Below are positions 52,425 through 60,911 of a DNA stretch of 63,822 bases, one piece after another. Position 1 is the first letter of the stretch, and each line of letters starts with the position of its first letter. Source of the DNA: Ruminococcus sp. GTDB lineage: Bacteria; Bacillota; Clostridia; Oscillospirales; Ruminococcaceae. Below the pieces are notes generated by a model that saw nothing but the letters and a program-made list of their open reading frames with translations, was not told where the DNA came from and did no database searches. The DNA is taken from assembly GCA_015066805.1 (NCBI GenBank), contig SVNP01000013.1, positions 1 to 63,822 of the forward strand, in the 5' to 3' direction. The translations under genes were made by a program, and so were the position numbers.

Positions 52425-54176
52425 TCATTCCCGACGAAGAGATGCACACAGCTCGCCATCCGGTGTTACAAAAGCGGTCTGATAATTGGTATAGATCACC
52501 ATACCGGGGCGGCCGCCTGCGGGCTTTTTCACGAACTTGGCAAGGCAATAATCCACCGCCACCTGCGCAGAATCTCTGCCGCGGCTGTGGTATGCCGCCA
52601 GAATCGCAGCCTCCTCCAGAGTACGGTCAGGAGGGGTCTCTCCGCCTGTCAGCACAATGACATGAGCACCGTGGACGCTTTGGGTATGCAGCCAGATATC
52701 GGTTTTCTCGGCGGTTTTCAGGGTCAGCTTATCGTTCTGATGATTGTTTCTGCCCACCAGGATCTCATAGCCATCCGAGGAGCAAAACCGCAAGGGCGGC
52801 AATGCCTTGGGCGGCTTGGCACCTTTTTTGCTTTCCTTCAGATAGCCCTGTTCTACCAGTTCCAGCCGTATCTGCACCAGATCCGATTCACATTCGGCAC
52901 GGGTCAGGGCATCAAACACGCTGTCCATATAGACCAGCTCCTGCTCACCTGCGGCAATGCGTGCAGTGAGCATTTTTTTCGCCGTACAGGCTTTCTGATA
53001 CTTTTTGTAGTAATGCTGCGCATTCTGGGCAGGAGTCATGCGTACATCCAAAGGGATCCGCACGGTAGGGGCATTCTCCTCATAGAAATCCTCCACCACG
53101 GCAACGGCATCGCCGCGCTGCAGCCGATACAGGTTTGCGGAAAGCAGATCTCCCCTTCTGCGGTCGGTTTCCATGGAATCACAGGCAAGAAGCTCCTCCC
53201 GCTGCAATGCCAGACGCTTGGTAATACGCTCCGTGGCATTGACCAGGAAACGAAACAGATCATTGGCACGCTGCCGCATACGGGCAACATGGTCTCTGCG
53301 GGAGAAAAACTCATCCAAAGCCTCTCCTGCGGAAGCATATTCCGCAGTGATCATCAGGCTGCCGTACTGCTCAATGGGACGGAAGGCAAAGTCCTTCAGC
53401 AGACCGTCCTTGGTGCGTACGGTGGTAAATCTGCATTGGCCGTTCACCAGCATTTCACGGCTTTGCTTGATGACAAACAGCAGCCGCTGCAAATGCTCCT
53501 CTTCAAGGGGAAGCATCAAAGCCTCTCCCCTGCCGGCATAAAACTCCCATTCTCTTGCAATGATAGGCGAAATGCCCTCAAACAGGCGGATGAGTGCCTT
53601 GGCAAGGGGCTGGGGCGGGGCGTTTTCCAGCGCAGTACGGATCTCTTGACTTTGGGCAGTAAGAAAACTCAGCCGCTCCTCTCTGGGGGGAGCCACATAC
53701 TCCATACCGGGCAGCACCAGCCGCACACGGGAAATGTCCTCATCCACACGACGGATGCTGTCGATGATACGACTGGTTTCATTCAGCAGGATCAGGTTGG
53801 AGCAGCGGCCCATCATCTCGCAGACCAGGGTCAGCAGAACCGAATCGCCCAGCTCATTGGTGCAGCGGAAATCCAGCATCAGGATCCGCTCCAGACCATC
53901 CTGCCTTACTGCCTCCAGCTTACCGCCACCCAGATGCTTTCGCATCAGCATACAAAACATAGGCGGCTGGGGCGGATTTTCAACAGGCTGCTGCGTGATG
54001 TGAATGCGTGCGGCATCTGCCGAGGCAGAGCACAAGACCCGAACCGCACCCATTTTCCCCCGCAGGCAAAGGATCAGCAGATCCCGGGCAGGCTGGTGGA
54101 TTTTTTCAATGCGGCTGCCGATCAGGGGCAGCAGCTCTTGGCGTATGCAAGAAAGAAATGCGCCATCTAACGCCAT
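52425..54176 (-). CDS. rqcH: RqcH/NFACT family ribosome-quality-control protein
   Basis: A 583-residue protein of the Rqc2/FpbA (NFACT) family. It has the NFACT-N domain MALDGAFLSCIRQEL at the start, a long coiled coil in the middle (about 290-430) and the NFACT-R domain with HAHVIV-like HGAHVIVL and the C-terminal GMVIYTNYQTAFV. It recruits tRNA-Ala to obstructed 50S subunits and adds C-terminal Ala tails. Older annotations call it a fibronectin-binding protein. A GGAA site precedes the ATG. Confidence 0.93.
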   Translation of the reverse strand: MALDGAFLSCIRQELLPLIGSRIEKIHQPARDLLILCLRGKMGAVRVLCSASADAARIHITQQPVENPPQPPMFCMLMRKHLGGGKLEAVRQDGLERILMLDFRCTNELGDSVLLTLVCEMMGRCSNLILLNETSRIIDSIRRVDEDISRVRLVLPGMEYVAPPREERLSFLTAQSQEIRTALENAPPQPLAKALIRLFEGISPIIAREWEFYAGRGEALMLPLEEEHLQRLLFVIKQSREMLVNGQCRFTTVRTKDGLLKDFAFRPIEQYGSLMITAEYASAGEALDEFFSRRDHVARMRQRANDLFRFLVNATERITKRLALQREELLACDSMETDRRRGDLLSANLYRLQRGDAVAVVEDFYEENAPTVRIPLDVRMTPAQNAQHYYKKYQKACTAKKMLTARIAAGEQELVYMDSVFDALTRAECESDLVQIRLELVEQGYLKESKKGAKPPKALPPLRFCSSDGYEILVGRNNHQNDKLTLKTAEKTDIWLHTQSVHGAHVIVLTGGETPPDRTLEEAAILAAYHSRGRDSAQVAVDYCLAKFVKKPAGGRPGMVIYTNYQTAFVTPDGELCASLRRE

Positions 54177-54218
54177 AATCGGTTCCTTTCTGTTTTAAGG
54201 GATAGGGAATATTTGCGA

Positions 54219-55274
54219 TCAAAGGGCAGCAAAGGAGGCAAATGCCTCATCCACCATGGCAGCACCCACATTGGCTGCAAGATGAGAAAGTTCTTTGCAG
54301 GGTGGCACCACCAGATGCACCTGCTGCTGCAGGGCACTGTCTACCATAGCGGTGCAGGTACAGCCTTGGCTCATTGCCAAAACAGCATCGTCATGCGCTG
54401 CGGGAGCCATCTCACAGGCAACCAGCGTTACATCATACAGCTCGTGGAGGATCTGCAGCAGCAAGGCAGGCTCGGACATATCGGGAGCATCAAAATCCTC
54501 AAAGGCCATACCCCAGCCGTGGGGCTGCGGGATCATATCACAAAGATGCAGACGGATACAGAGGAATGCCTTTTCCGTGGTCAGCTTGGCAGCCGTATAG
54601 CAATCCCGCAGGAAACGGGTACGGTCTTCAAAATCGCCGCCGAACACGCCGTCACGGGAAAAGGCTGCAAGGCTTTCTCCAAACAGGCTTTGCATCTCGG
54701 CATTCAGCGCAATGCCATCAAAGCCTGCTGCTTCCGCAAGGCGTGCGGCTTCGCCCACAGTAACGATCAGGCGGCGCAGCGTCATATCCTCTGCAAGGGG
54801 TGCGGTGTAGCCCAGAGCAGCATCCCGCACGGGGCAGCGTTCCACGGGGGCAGGGTCAACGGCATAGCGTCCGCCGTGATCCAGCACAGCGATCAGCAGA
54901 GAGGGCTGTGCGCCATCTGCCTGCTTCATGGCCTGCACCATCTCGCGGATGGCAGGCAACGTTGCTTCGGTCAGGGTAAGCTGATCGGCATGACGCTTTC
55001 CCTCCTCACAGACTGCCATAGGCTCCGACCAGAGCAAGCCAAAACCTGCCTTGGCGGCTGCCGTATAACGCGCCTTGGTTGCGGCAGAGGGCATACCGCC
55101 CTTTGCATCAAAGGTCAGGGGGAGCTGATGCGAACGGCGGTTTGCAACGGTATATCCGTGCAGCTCCACAGTGCTTTCCAGTGCAGCGGCAGAATCACAC
55201 ACAGGCAGAAACAGACCCTTTGCCTTGGCTTCTCTCCGCAGACTGCTTACGGTTTGGGAATTGGTTTGCATCAT
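54219..55274 (-). CDS. Old-yellow-enzyme-like TIM-barrel protein with altered active site
   Basis: A 351-residue protein resembling NADH:flavin oxidoreductases. YTAAAKAGFGLLWSEPMAV at 70-88 matches the second strand, AVLDHGGRYAVDP at 129-141 the QLxHaGR strand, and GFDGIALNAEM...GGDFEDRTRF (184-221) the segment GFDGVEIHxxH...GGSLENRARF. The usual His-x-x-His/Asn pair is Asn191/Met194, so ene reduction may be lost or changed. FMN binding is uncertain. A GGAAAGGA site precedes the ATG at 55274. It lies between rqcH and the cellulase on the same strand. Confidence 0.72.
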   Translation of the reverse strand: MMQTNSQTVSSLRREAKAKGLFLPVCDSAAALESTVELHGYTVANRRSHQLPLTFDAKGGMPSAATKARYTAAAKAGFGLLWSEPMAVCEEGKRHADQLTLTEATLPAIREMVQAMKQADGAQPSLLIAVLDHGGRYAVDPAPVERCPVRDAALGYTAPLAEDMTLRRLIVTVGEAARLAEAAGFDGIALNAEMQSLFGESLAAFSRDGVFGGDFEDRTRFLRDCYTAAKLTTEKAFLCIRLHLCDMIPQPHGWGMAFEDFDAPDMSEPALLLQILHELYDVTLVACEMAPAAHDDAVLAMSQGCTCTAMVDSALQQQVHLVVPPCKELSHLAANVGAAMVDEAFASFAAL

Positions 55275-55309
55275 AACAACATCCTTTCCGGTTTGGGATT
55301 CAATCAAAA

Positions 55310-55338
55310 GGGACTGCCTGCATCGGGCAGACAGTCCC
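55310..55338 (-). terminator. Terminator of the GH9 cellulase gene
   Basis: On the minus strand GGGACTGTCTGCC pairs with GCAGGCAGTCCC around a tetraloop, followed by TTTTGATTG, just after the stop at 55349. Confidence 0.85.
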
Positions 55339-55348
55339 ACGGACAGCA

Positions 55349-57892
55349 TTAACCGCCCAGCTCTTCTGCGCTGATCATACCGGCGATCAGCTTAAGGATC
55401 AGAACCGAATCATCGGAGGTCACGCCTGCTTTGCCGTCGCAGTCTGCATTGGTCAGACCCTGCTCGGTAATGGTAATAGCGGTATCCTCGGAGATGTAAC
55501 GGTTACAGAGGATGACATCACCGATCTTGACAATGCCGTCGCAGTTGGCATCGCCGTACAGCACACCATCCACGGGGTTGGAGGGAGTGTCGGTACCCTC
55601 GGAGCCTGCGGAAACGGTAGTGCCATCCGGCTCAATGCCGCCGATGAGCACGCCGTTATCGTAGACGCAGATATAATCGGTCTTGACCTCATTGCCGGAA
55701 CCGAAGAAGGCACCGTCATCTTCAAACATGGTCAGATCACGATAGCTGGGATCATTGGTGGGATCCCATGTATCGCCATAATAAAAACCAATGGAGATCT
55801 GCACCTTTTTGCCGCAGTTGACAAAGTTGTAGTCGCCCCAGTTCAGCTCAATATAGGCATATTGGCTGTCTCTTTCCCACACAACAGGTGCGGAAATGGT
55901 TGCTGCGGCGGGAGCTGCCTCTGCCGAGACCTGATCGTAGAGGATCTTTGCCTCCACATTGCTGAGGCTTGCCAGCTCGGTGGTATCAATATAGTAGCGG
56001 ACGGTCATATTCTCGGGTGCCTGCCCGCTGGTAGAGCGCACCATCAGAGAAATCTTGGTAACACCGGCACCGTCTGCATTCAGGTCGTCAATGCCGCAGG
56101 CTTCTACCCAAGTGCCTGCTGTGCCGCCCTCGCCGTTTTCGCCGCCGGAGCTTGCTCTGCCGCCGTCATCCGCAGGGGGAAAATCAGGGGTGATGGACTG
56201 TGCGTAGTCATCCTTGTACAGCAGATACAGACCGGCTGCCGCACCGGGGCAGGCTGCGTTATAGTCAATGGTCACTTCGTTGTAGATCCAGTTAGAGGTC
56301 ACATCCATGTGGGAATCGGTGGCATCGGGGCCGCCGCAGAGGGCACCGAACAGCACATACAACTGCTGATCCGTATCCTCGCACTTGGTCAGACCGGAGG
56401 ATGCTCTGTGGTGGGGGTATGCTGCGGAATTCTCATCATAGCCTACCAGATAGCATCTGCTGCCGGAACCGCCTTCGCCTTCCAGATAGGTAGTTTCATT
56501 CTTACCCAGAATGTACTCCATCTGCCCCTTTGCCCATGCGGAAAGGGCGTAATCGGCATTGGAGCTGTTGTACTTATCCTTGCCCTTGTTGTACTTATCG
56601 TACACCAGCGCACAGAACTGTGCTGCGGTATTGTAACGGGCAGAGCCCCATGTATTCAGCCAGAAATACCCCTGAGGCGTAATGGTACCCACGCCGCCTG
56701 TCATGTAAGTATTGATGGCTTTTGCCGCACAAGCCCAGAAGTCGATCTCCTCATAGGGGCTTTTGCCGGTTGCGGAAATATAATCCATGGCAAGATCGCA
56801 AAGGCCGTTGGGGTTTTCTGCCTCGGAATAGCTCTTGTCGGACTTATAGTTCTCGGAGATCATGCCCATCAGCAGGATCACGCCGTTCCACATATCGTTC
56901 CAGCAATATACATAGGTGGGAGGCGCATAGAAATCCACCAGAGGAAGCGCATCGGTGAGATACTGCTTGTTGCCGGTGGTCAGATACAGCCAGCAGGCTG
57001 CAAAGCAGTAGTCATCCTCCCACTTGGAAGAACCGTAATATGCCTTGGGACCCTGCTCGATATCTGCAATTGCCTTATCGTTGGCATTGGCAAAGGCAAA
57101 CAGAGCTTCGGCGTAATCCAGACATTTTGCGGCATACTCGGGGTCGGTATCCTTGAAATTCAGATAGTTGATGGCCAGACAGGCTGCGGTATTGGTGACA
57201 TTACAGGTAGTGGGGTTTTCCGCAGTAGCAAACCATGCGGTGCGAACCATGGTATCGTTCTGCGGAAGCTGCCAGTATTCGTGATCCACATCACCATCAC
57301 CTACCTGATAGCAGAATGCTACCACATCGCCATTTGCATCACGGAAGGTGCAGCGCATGAAATAATCACAGAAATAGCGGATGATGGTTTCTACATGCTC
57401 CTGCTGCTCGCATTCCACATAAGCATCACGGAACTCATAATAGCCCCAGGATACTGTTGTACCTGCGTAGGCCTCCGGCAGACCAAACTTGACATGGTCA
57501 CCTGCATCATGATAACCGCCCGATACATCTACGGTACCGTCTTCGGTACCGGTATTGAGGATATCGTAGTTGGCCTCAATAAATGCGGCGGAAAGATTGG
57601 TGCCTACCCGCGATTTCAGATCCACATTCATATCCATGGGGATCAGCGGTACGGCGGCATCATAGGTATGGCAGTTGGCACGCCATGCAAAACGGCTGTT
57701 GTCTGTTACCTCGGGGCCGCACATATTGGCATCATAAAAGTGCAGCGAATACTGCAGTGCTTTGGCGAAATTGTCGTAATCCCCCGCAGGATCCGTTACC
57801 AATGCCGATGCCTGCATGGGCATTGCGGTCATGGTAAGCATACCTGCCAGCGTCAATGCGGCGATCCGCCCCTTTTTCCGGTTGATTTGCAT
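55349..57892 (-). CDS. GH9 endoglucanase with CBM3c-like module and C-terminal dockerin
   Basis: An 847-residue secreted cellulase. It has a signal peptide (about 1-30), then a GH9 (alpha/alpha)6 catalytic domain (about 35-560) with the DAGD catalytic Asp pair at 129-132, the PHHRASSG motif, and NEVTIDYNAACPGA carrying the acid Glu. A beta-sandwich module of CBM3-like type (about 590-745) follows. The C-terminal type I dockerin has two Ca-binding repeats, GDANCDGIVKIGDVILCNRY and NADCDGKAGVTSDDSVLIL. It should be a processive or endo cellulase docked in a cellulosome. The start at 57892 follows AGGAGGG. No cohesin scaffold is in the window. Confidence 0.94.
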   Translation of the reverse strand: MQINRKKGRIAALTLAGMLTMTAMPMQASALVTDPAGDYDNFAKALQYSLHFYDANMCGPEVTDNSRFAWRANCHTYDAAVPLIPMDMNVDLKSRVGTNLSAAFIEANYDILNTGTEDGTVDVSGGYHDAGDHVKFGLPEAYAGTTVSWGYYEFRDAYVECEQQEHVETIIRYFCDYFMRCTFRDANGDVVAFCYQVGDGDVDHEYWQLPQNDTMVRTAWFATAENPTTCNVTNTAACLAINYLNFKDTDPEYAAKCLDYAEALFAFANANDKAIADIEQGPKAYYGSSKWEDDYCFAACWLYLTTGNKQYLTDALPLVDFYAPPTYVYCWNDMWNGVILLMGMISENYKSDKSYSEAENPNGLCDLAMDYISATGKSPYEEIDFWACAAKAINTYMTGGVGTITPQGYFWLNTWGSARYNTAAQFCALVYDKYNKGKDKYNSSNADYALSAWAKGQMEYILGKNETTYLEGEGGSGSRCYLVGYDENSAAYPHHRASSGLTKCEDTDQQLYVLFGALCGGPDATDSHMDVTSNWIYNEVTIDYNAACPGAAAGLYLLYKDDYAQSITPDFPPADDGGRASSGGENGEGGTAGTWVEACGIDDLNADGAGVTKISLMVRSTSGQAPENMTVRYYIDTTELASLSNVEAKILYDQVSAEAAPAAATISAPVVWERDSQYAYIELNWGDYNFVNCGKKVQISIGFYYGDTWDPTNDPSYRDLTMFEDDGAFFGSGNEVKTDYICVYDNGVLIGGIEPDGTTVSAGSEGTDTPSNPVDGVLYGDANCDGIVKIGDVILCNRYISEDTAITITEQGLTNADCDGKAGVTSDDSVLILKLIAGMISAEELGG

Positions 57893-57938
57893 ATTAACCC
57901 TCCTTTTTTCATAGCGCACAAAAATTACGCCATTATTC

Positions 57939-57967
57939 AGTATAGCACACTTCACAGAAAATTACAA
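57939..57967 (-). promoter_or_regulatory. Promoter of the GH9 cellulase gene
   Basis: On the minus strand TTGTAA (57967-57962), a 17-base spacer and TATACT (57944-57939), 47 bp before the ATG. Confidence 0.65.
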
Positions 57968-58009
57968 GAGAAAGACCCCAATTTTTTCAAAAAAATCTCA
58001 AAAAACCTC

Positions 58010-58038
58010 TTGATTTTTTCGGAAAGGTATGGTATACT
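58010..58038 (+). promoter_or_regulatory. Promoter of the tRNA-Ser/tRNA-Ala unit
   Basis: TTGATT (58010-58015), a 17-base spacer and TATACT (58033-58038), about 50 bp before tRNA-Ser. Confidence 0.75.
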
Positions 58039-58088
58039 ATTATTCGTCAGGGAGAACGACGCCGGGCTGTGTCCAGTACCCTCGTTAC

Positions 58089-58179
58089 GGAGATGTATCG
58101 AAGTGGTCATAACGAGAACGACTCGAAATCGTTTGGGCGGTAACACGCTCCGTGGGTTCGAATCCCACCATCTCCGCCA
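58089..58179 (+). tRNA. tRNA-Ser (CGA anticodon)
   Basis: The acceptor GGAGATG pairs with CATCTCC. The anticodon stem AACGA/TCGTT holds the loop CTCGAAA with anticodon CGA. A long variable arm is present, GTGGGTTCGAATCCCAC is the T arm, and CCA is encoded. The 91-nt length fits a class II tRNA. Confidence 0.96.
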
Positions 58180-58186
58180 TATTTAT

Positions 58187-58262
58187 GGGGCATTAGCGCA
58201 GCTGGGAGCGCACCACACTGGCAGTGTGGGGGTCACGGGTTCGAATCCCGTATGCTCCACCA
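58187..58262 (+). tRNA. tRNA-Ala (GGC anticodon)
   Basis: The acceptor GGGGCAT pairs with ATGCTCC (one G-U). The anticodon stem CCACA/TGTGG holds the loop CTGGCAG with anticodon GGC. The T arm is CGGGTTCGAATCCCG and CCA is encoded. It follows tRNA-Ser by 7 bases. Confidence 0.96.
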
Positions 58263-58273
58263 GAAAAAATACG

Positions 58274-58315
58274 AAACAGGTGTTATTTCGCATTGAAGTA
58301 ACACCTGTTTTTTTT
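58274..58315 (+). terminator. Terminator of the tRNA unit
   Basis: AAACAGGTGTTA (58274-58285) pairs perfectly with TAACACCTGTTT (58299-58310), followed by five more T residues. Confidence 0.92.
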
Positions 58316-58371
58316 GCATCCATACATTGAAAAGCCATCGCAATCGGGTTGATTACGGTGGCTGTTTTTTG

Positions 58372-58560
58372 TCATATTTCGGCCGTGCAGGCAAGTTGAA
58401 CAATCAAAGAACAGGATTCAGCATCAATTTCGGTAGTTTGACCGTTGCATAAACGTACAAGTATCCTTTCATCTCTATCCCTATACAAGCGAATTCCGCA
58501 ACAGAGAAGTAACGACGCTATAGTAATAGCTATAGCAAATATGACTCCTTTTTTATGCAT
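58372..58560 (-). pseudogene. 5' remnant of a membrane immunity-like gene (paralogue of 58756-59415)
   Basis: A 62-codon frame. The first ~32 residues (MHKKGVIFAIAITIA, membrane helix, then IRLYRDRDER) are nearly identical to the N-terminus of the 219-residue protein at 58756-59415. After that the sequence diverges and soon stops. It is best read as a truncated duplicate at the end of the array. Its ribosome binding site GGAGGAA lies in the preceding tail remnant. Confidence 0.7.
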
Positions 58561-58728
58561 CTCTTATTCCTCCATAATCTCCGGAACATTGGCGAACGGT
58601 GATAATACTGACGAATAATCCTCAAAGTCAATGTAAAACTTCTCTCCCCATGAGGATACTTCAAGCACAGTTTTGTGGGCTGTAGTTTGATCGGTGTTTA
58701 CTCCCCTTGCTGCAAGGTTTTGCCGTTT
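58464..58728. repeat. 265-bp direct repeat, copy 1
   Basis: Matches 59319-59583 at a constant offset of 855 bases without gaps and with roughly 95 percent identity by eye. It covers the 5' end of an immunity-like gene, a tail remnant and the last codons of the gene upstream. Confidence 0.9.
58564..58695 (-). pseudogene. Effector C-terminal tail remnant 1
   Basis: An open stretch of 43 codons with no start of its own, TDQTTAHKTVLEVSSWGEKF onwards to ANVPEIMEE and stop. It is homologous to remnants 2 and 3. It is in the same frame as the 219-residue gene upstream, continuing past that gene's stop. Its last codons contain GGAGGAA, the ribosome binding site of the frame starting at 58560. Confidence 0.65.
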
Positions 58729-58755
58729 ATGATGCTGCTGCAATTGGGGCCATTT

Positions 58756-59415
58756 TCATCGTATATCATGATGATTATTAACGACGACCTCGCAATCTTC
58801 CGGAAGCTCCGAGTAAGTTTCTGCTTCAAATAAATGTGCGGGAGCATTCTCATCAGCAATGCTTAAATAGCGGAGATTCTCCATATTGCTCAGGGCGTCA
58901 ATATCATATTCAGTAAAGCCTGACAGTACCAATTCCTCAAAGTCAGTTTCATTGGTCAACAGTGATAGTGATGCTGTATGGCTTGCTAACAGATAAGTAT
59001 AATGCAAATCAAAACAGTTTTGGCATTTTTCCGGTGGAAAGCGATGGTCATCGTTGAACCAATCAAAATTGTAGAATTCAAATCCAAGGGTCGAATTGGG
59101 GCGAAATATACGAACACCAACTTGCATATCAGAATATACCGATGTGTTTTCTTTCAGATATTCTTCCAATTTATGTCGCAATTGTAACGCTTCCGTAAGT
59201 GCAGTTTGATCCTCAACAATATAATACTCAATATACACTTCGCCATCCTTTTTGACAAATCGGACTGAATCCAATTCGAGAGCTGAATATGCCTGCTGTT
59301 CCAAAAACTGCCGCAGCTTCCTTTCATCTCTATCCCTATACAAGCGAATGCCACAACAGAGAAGCAACGCCGCTATAGTAATAGCTATAGCAAATATGAC
59401 TCCTTTTTTATGCAT
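58756..59415 (-). CDS. Membrane-anchored immunity-like protein, member A
   Basis: A 219-residue protein with an N-terminal membrane helix (about 5-25, with CC near 20) and a soluble domain. ALELDSVRFVKKDGEVYIEY and LKENTSVYSDMQVGVRIF precede a C-terminal LSNMENLRYLSIADENAP stretch of leucine-repeat character, ending near EDCEVVVNN. It is distantly similar in layout to the lipoprotein at 59553-60230. No catalytic motif is visible. Position directly after an effector-tail remnant suggests an immunity role; this is inference. Codon use is AT-richer than upstream genes. Confidence 0.6.
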   Translation of the reverse strand: MHKKGVIFAIAITIAALLLCCGIRLYRDRDERKLRQFLEQQAYSALELDSVRFVKKDGEVYIEYYIVEDQTALTEALQLRHKLEEYLKENTSVYSDMQVGVRIFRPNSTLGFEFYNFDWFNDDHRFPPEKCQNCFDLHYTYLLASHTASLSLLTNETDFEELVLSGFTEYDIDALSNMENLRYLSIADENAPAHLFEAETYSELPEDCEVVVNNHHDIR

Positions 59416-59583
59416 CTTTTATTCCTCCATAATCTCCAGAACATTGGCGAACGGTGATAATACTGACGAATAATCCTCAAAGTCAATGTAAAATTTCTCT
59501 CCCCATGAGGGTACTTCCAACATGGTTTTGTGGGCTGTAGTTTGATCGGTGTTTACTCGCCTTGCTGCAAGGTTCTGCCGTTT
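59319..59583. repeat. 265-bp direct repeat, copy 2
   Basis: See copy 1 at 58464-58728; identical layout, offset 855 bases. The lack of gaps points to a recent duplication of a whole gene-plus-tail unit. Confidence 0.9.
59419..59550 (-). pseudogene. Effector C-terminal tail remnant 2
   Basis: 43 codons without a start of their own, TDQTTAHKTMLEVPSWGEKF onwards to ANVLEIMEE and stop. It differs from remnant 1 mostly by silent or conservative changes. GGAGGAA in its last codons is the ribosome binding site for member A at 59415. It is out of frame with the gene upstream. Confidence 0.65.
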
Positions 59584-60230
59584 GCGATAATGACACAATC
59601 GGGATGATTCTCAGCTATCATTTGCAGCTGGTCTTCCGATAGCGCATCGTTATTTACATGCAAACGTGATAGGCTATCAAAAGAATCAAATATCCCGCTA
59701 TCATCCGATTGCTTACAATCGAACAGCATGACACTTTGCAGCCATGTATAATCTTTCAGTTGATGCAGGTCAATCAGATATGAACAGAACTTTCCGTATC
59801 CAATACCACTGTAACGCAACGTTTCACCATCGTTGGAGCGCTCAAAATTGGTCATGCTGATATAAACAGGTGTCGCATCATTGATATCAGAAAAGCACAA
59901 TTCAACATCATACCGATGTTCAGGGGCATCATCATTTGCCTTGAGATAATCGTTTGCAGCTTGCGCTATTTCATATGCATCGGAGACATACGAGTCATCT
60001 TCCTTTAACCCGAAATAAGCGGTTATAGCGCAATCAGCCTCATCAACAGAAATTGTGCGTAAAGAAACATTCGAAGACAAGGCCTCCAATATGGCTTTAT
60101 ATAAACCATTGCAGTCAGGATGCTCTGTGTATGAATAGGATTGCAGAAAGCCACAGGAACTGAAAAGAAACATCATAGCAGTGGCAATCGCTAATGCTGT
60201 GCCACGATAACAAACACAATTTTTTCTCAT
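59553..60230 (-). CDS. Immunity-like lipoprotein, member B
   Basis: A 225-residue lipoprotein with signal and lipobox ending FLFSSC near residue 26. A domain (about 55-115) has LRTISVDEADCAITAYFGL and DVELCFSDIND, and a C-terminal DSLSRLHVNNDALSEDQLQ stretch precedes HPDCVIIANGRTLQQGE. Its layout parallels member A. A trace of the same C-terminus (INGKTLQQGE) is readable near 58711-58740, supporting duplication. Role inferred from context only. GAGGG precedes the ATG. Confidence 0.6.
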   Translation of the reverse strand: MRKNCVCYRGTALAIATAMMFLFSSCGFLQSYSYTEHPDCNGLYKAILEALSSNVSLRTISVDEADCAITAYFGLKEDDSYVSDAYEIAQAANDYLKANDDAPEHRYDVELCFSDINDATPVYISMTNFERSNDGETLRYSGIGYGKFCSYLIDLHQLKDYTWLQSVMLFDCKQSDDSGIFDSFDSLSRLHVNNDALSEDQLQMIAENHPDCVIIANGRTLQQGE

Positions 60231-60239
60231 ATCAAACCC

Positions 60240-60365
60240 TCAATGAATGTATAGTATGTTGGTAAACGGCGTAAGATAGCTGGAATATTCTGAATAATCA
60301 ATATAATATTTCTCTCCCCATGAGGATACTTCCAACATGGTTTTGTAGGCTGCAGTTTCGGCGGT
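60240..60365 (-). pseudogene. Effector C-terminal tail remnant 3
   Basis: 41 codons, TAETAAYKTMLEVSSWGEKY onwards to TNILYIH and stop; a diverged homologue of remnants 1 and 2. It is in frame with, and downstream of, the stop of the 163-residue gene at 60420. The TGAGGG at its stop supplies the ribosome binding site for member B. Confidence 0.65.
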
Positions 60366-60379
60366 GGCATTACAGCACG

Positions 60380-60410
60380 CCCCGCAAGCCTTTGGGGAAC
60401 GCTTGCGGGG
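60380..60410. repeat. 10-bp GC-rich inverted repeat within the array
   Basis: CCCCGCAAGC (60380-60389) pairs perfectly with GCTTGCGGGG (60401-60410), just after the stop of the 163-residue gene on the minus strand. No T-run follows on either strand. It is strikingly GC-rich in an AT-rich region. Confidence 0.7.
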
Positions 60411-60419
60411 ATTCAAAAG

Positions 60420-60911
60420 CTATTCCGCAGATATGGTGTAGTACCCGATCGCCCTTGACTCACTGAATTTTTCAAACAGACGCATTTGTTGATATTGTTC
60501 CTCTTCTGAATAAGGACGCAACTGGCTTTCTTCCAACGGATAATTCGCCGACCAAGCTTCGGTAATCACTCCATCATGAATACGAATTGCCCAATAGCCA
60601 TTTGGTTTCTTTGTTGCATGGTCAAATAAGTCTGTGTCTTGTTCAAAAAGATCGCCTGCATATGCTGTATAAATGGTAAAGTTATGGCATTCTCCGGTAA
60701 TAATATAATCACCCTCCGGAGGAATATCCGTATATTTTCCAAGGTCAATAAACCCGTTTGTAAAGTTTTGATAATGAAATCGAGCGCACGTATTAATTGA
60801 TGGAATATTATCTTTCATTTGCTTGTTTTGAAGCAGCAAAACAAAGCCGCCGAACAACAGCAGCAATGTAATCAGCACCACCATGGCTGTAAGTCGTATT
60901 GTACGTTGCAT
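60420..60911 (-). CDS. Membrane-anchored immunity-like protein, member C
   Basis: A 163-residue protein with one N-terminal membrane helix (about 7-28) and a soluble domain with YWAIRIHDGVITEAW near the middle and a C-terminal RAIGYYTISAE. The ATG at 60911 overlaps the TGA of the preceding effector-like fragment (TGATG), and GAAGGAGG inside that fragment's last codons is the ribosome binding site. This tight coupling is typical of toxin-immunity pairs. Function inferred. Confidence 0.6.
   Translation of the reverse strand: MQRTIRLTAMVVLITLLLLFGGFVLLLQNKQMKDNIPSINTCARFHYQNFTNGFIDLGKYTDIPPEGDYIITGECHNFTIYTAYAGDLFEQDTDLFDHATKKPNGYWAIRIHDGVITEAWSANYPLEESQLRPYSEEEQYQQMRLFEKFSESRAIGYYTISAE

Noticed and set aside
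52425..54176. Fibronectin-binding adhesin
   Set aside because: That name is historical; no signal peptide is present and the NFACT domains indicate RqcH.
60380..60410. Terminator after the 163-residue gene
   Set aside because: The stem is strong but no T-run follows on either strand; kept only as an inverted repeat.
58372..60420. CRISPR array
   Set aside because: The repeats are a few long coding units, not short regular repeats with unique spacers; no cas genes are present.
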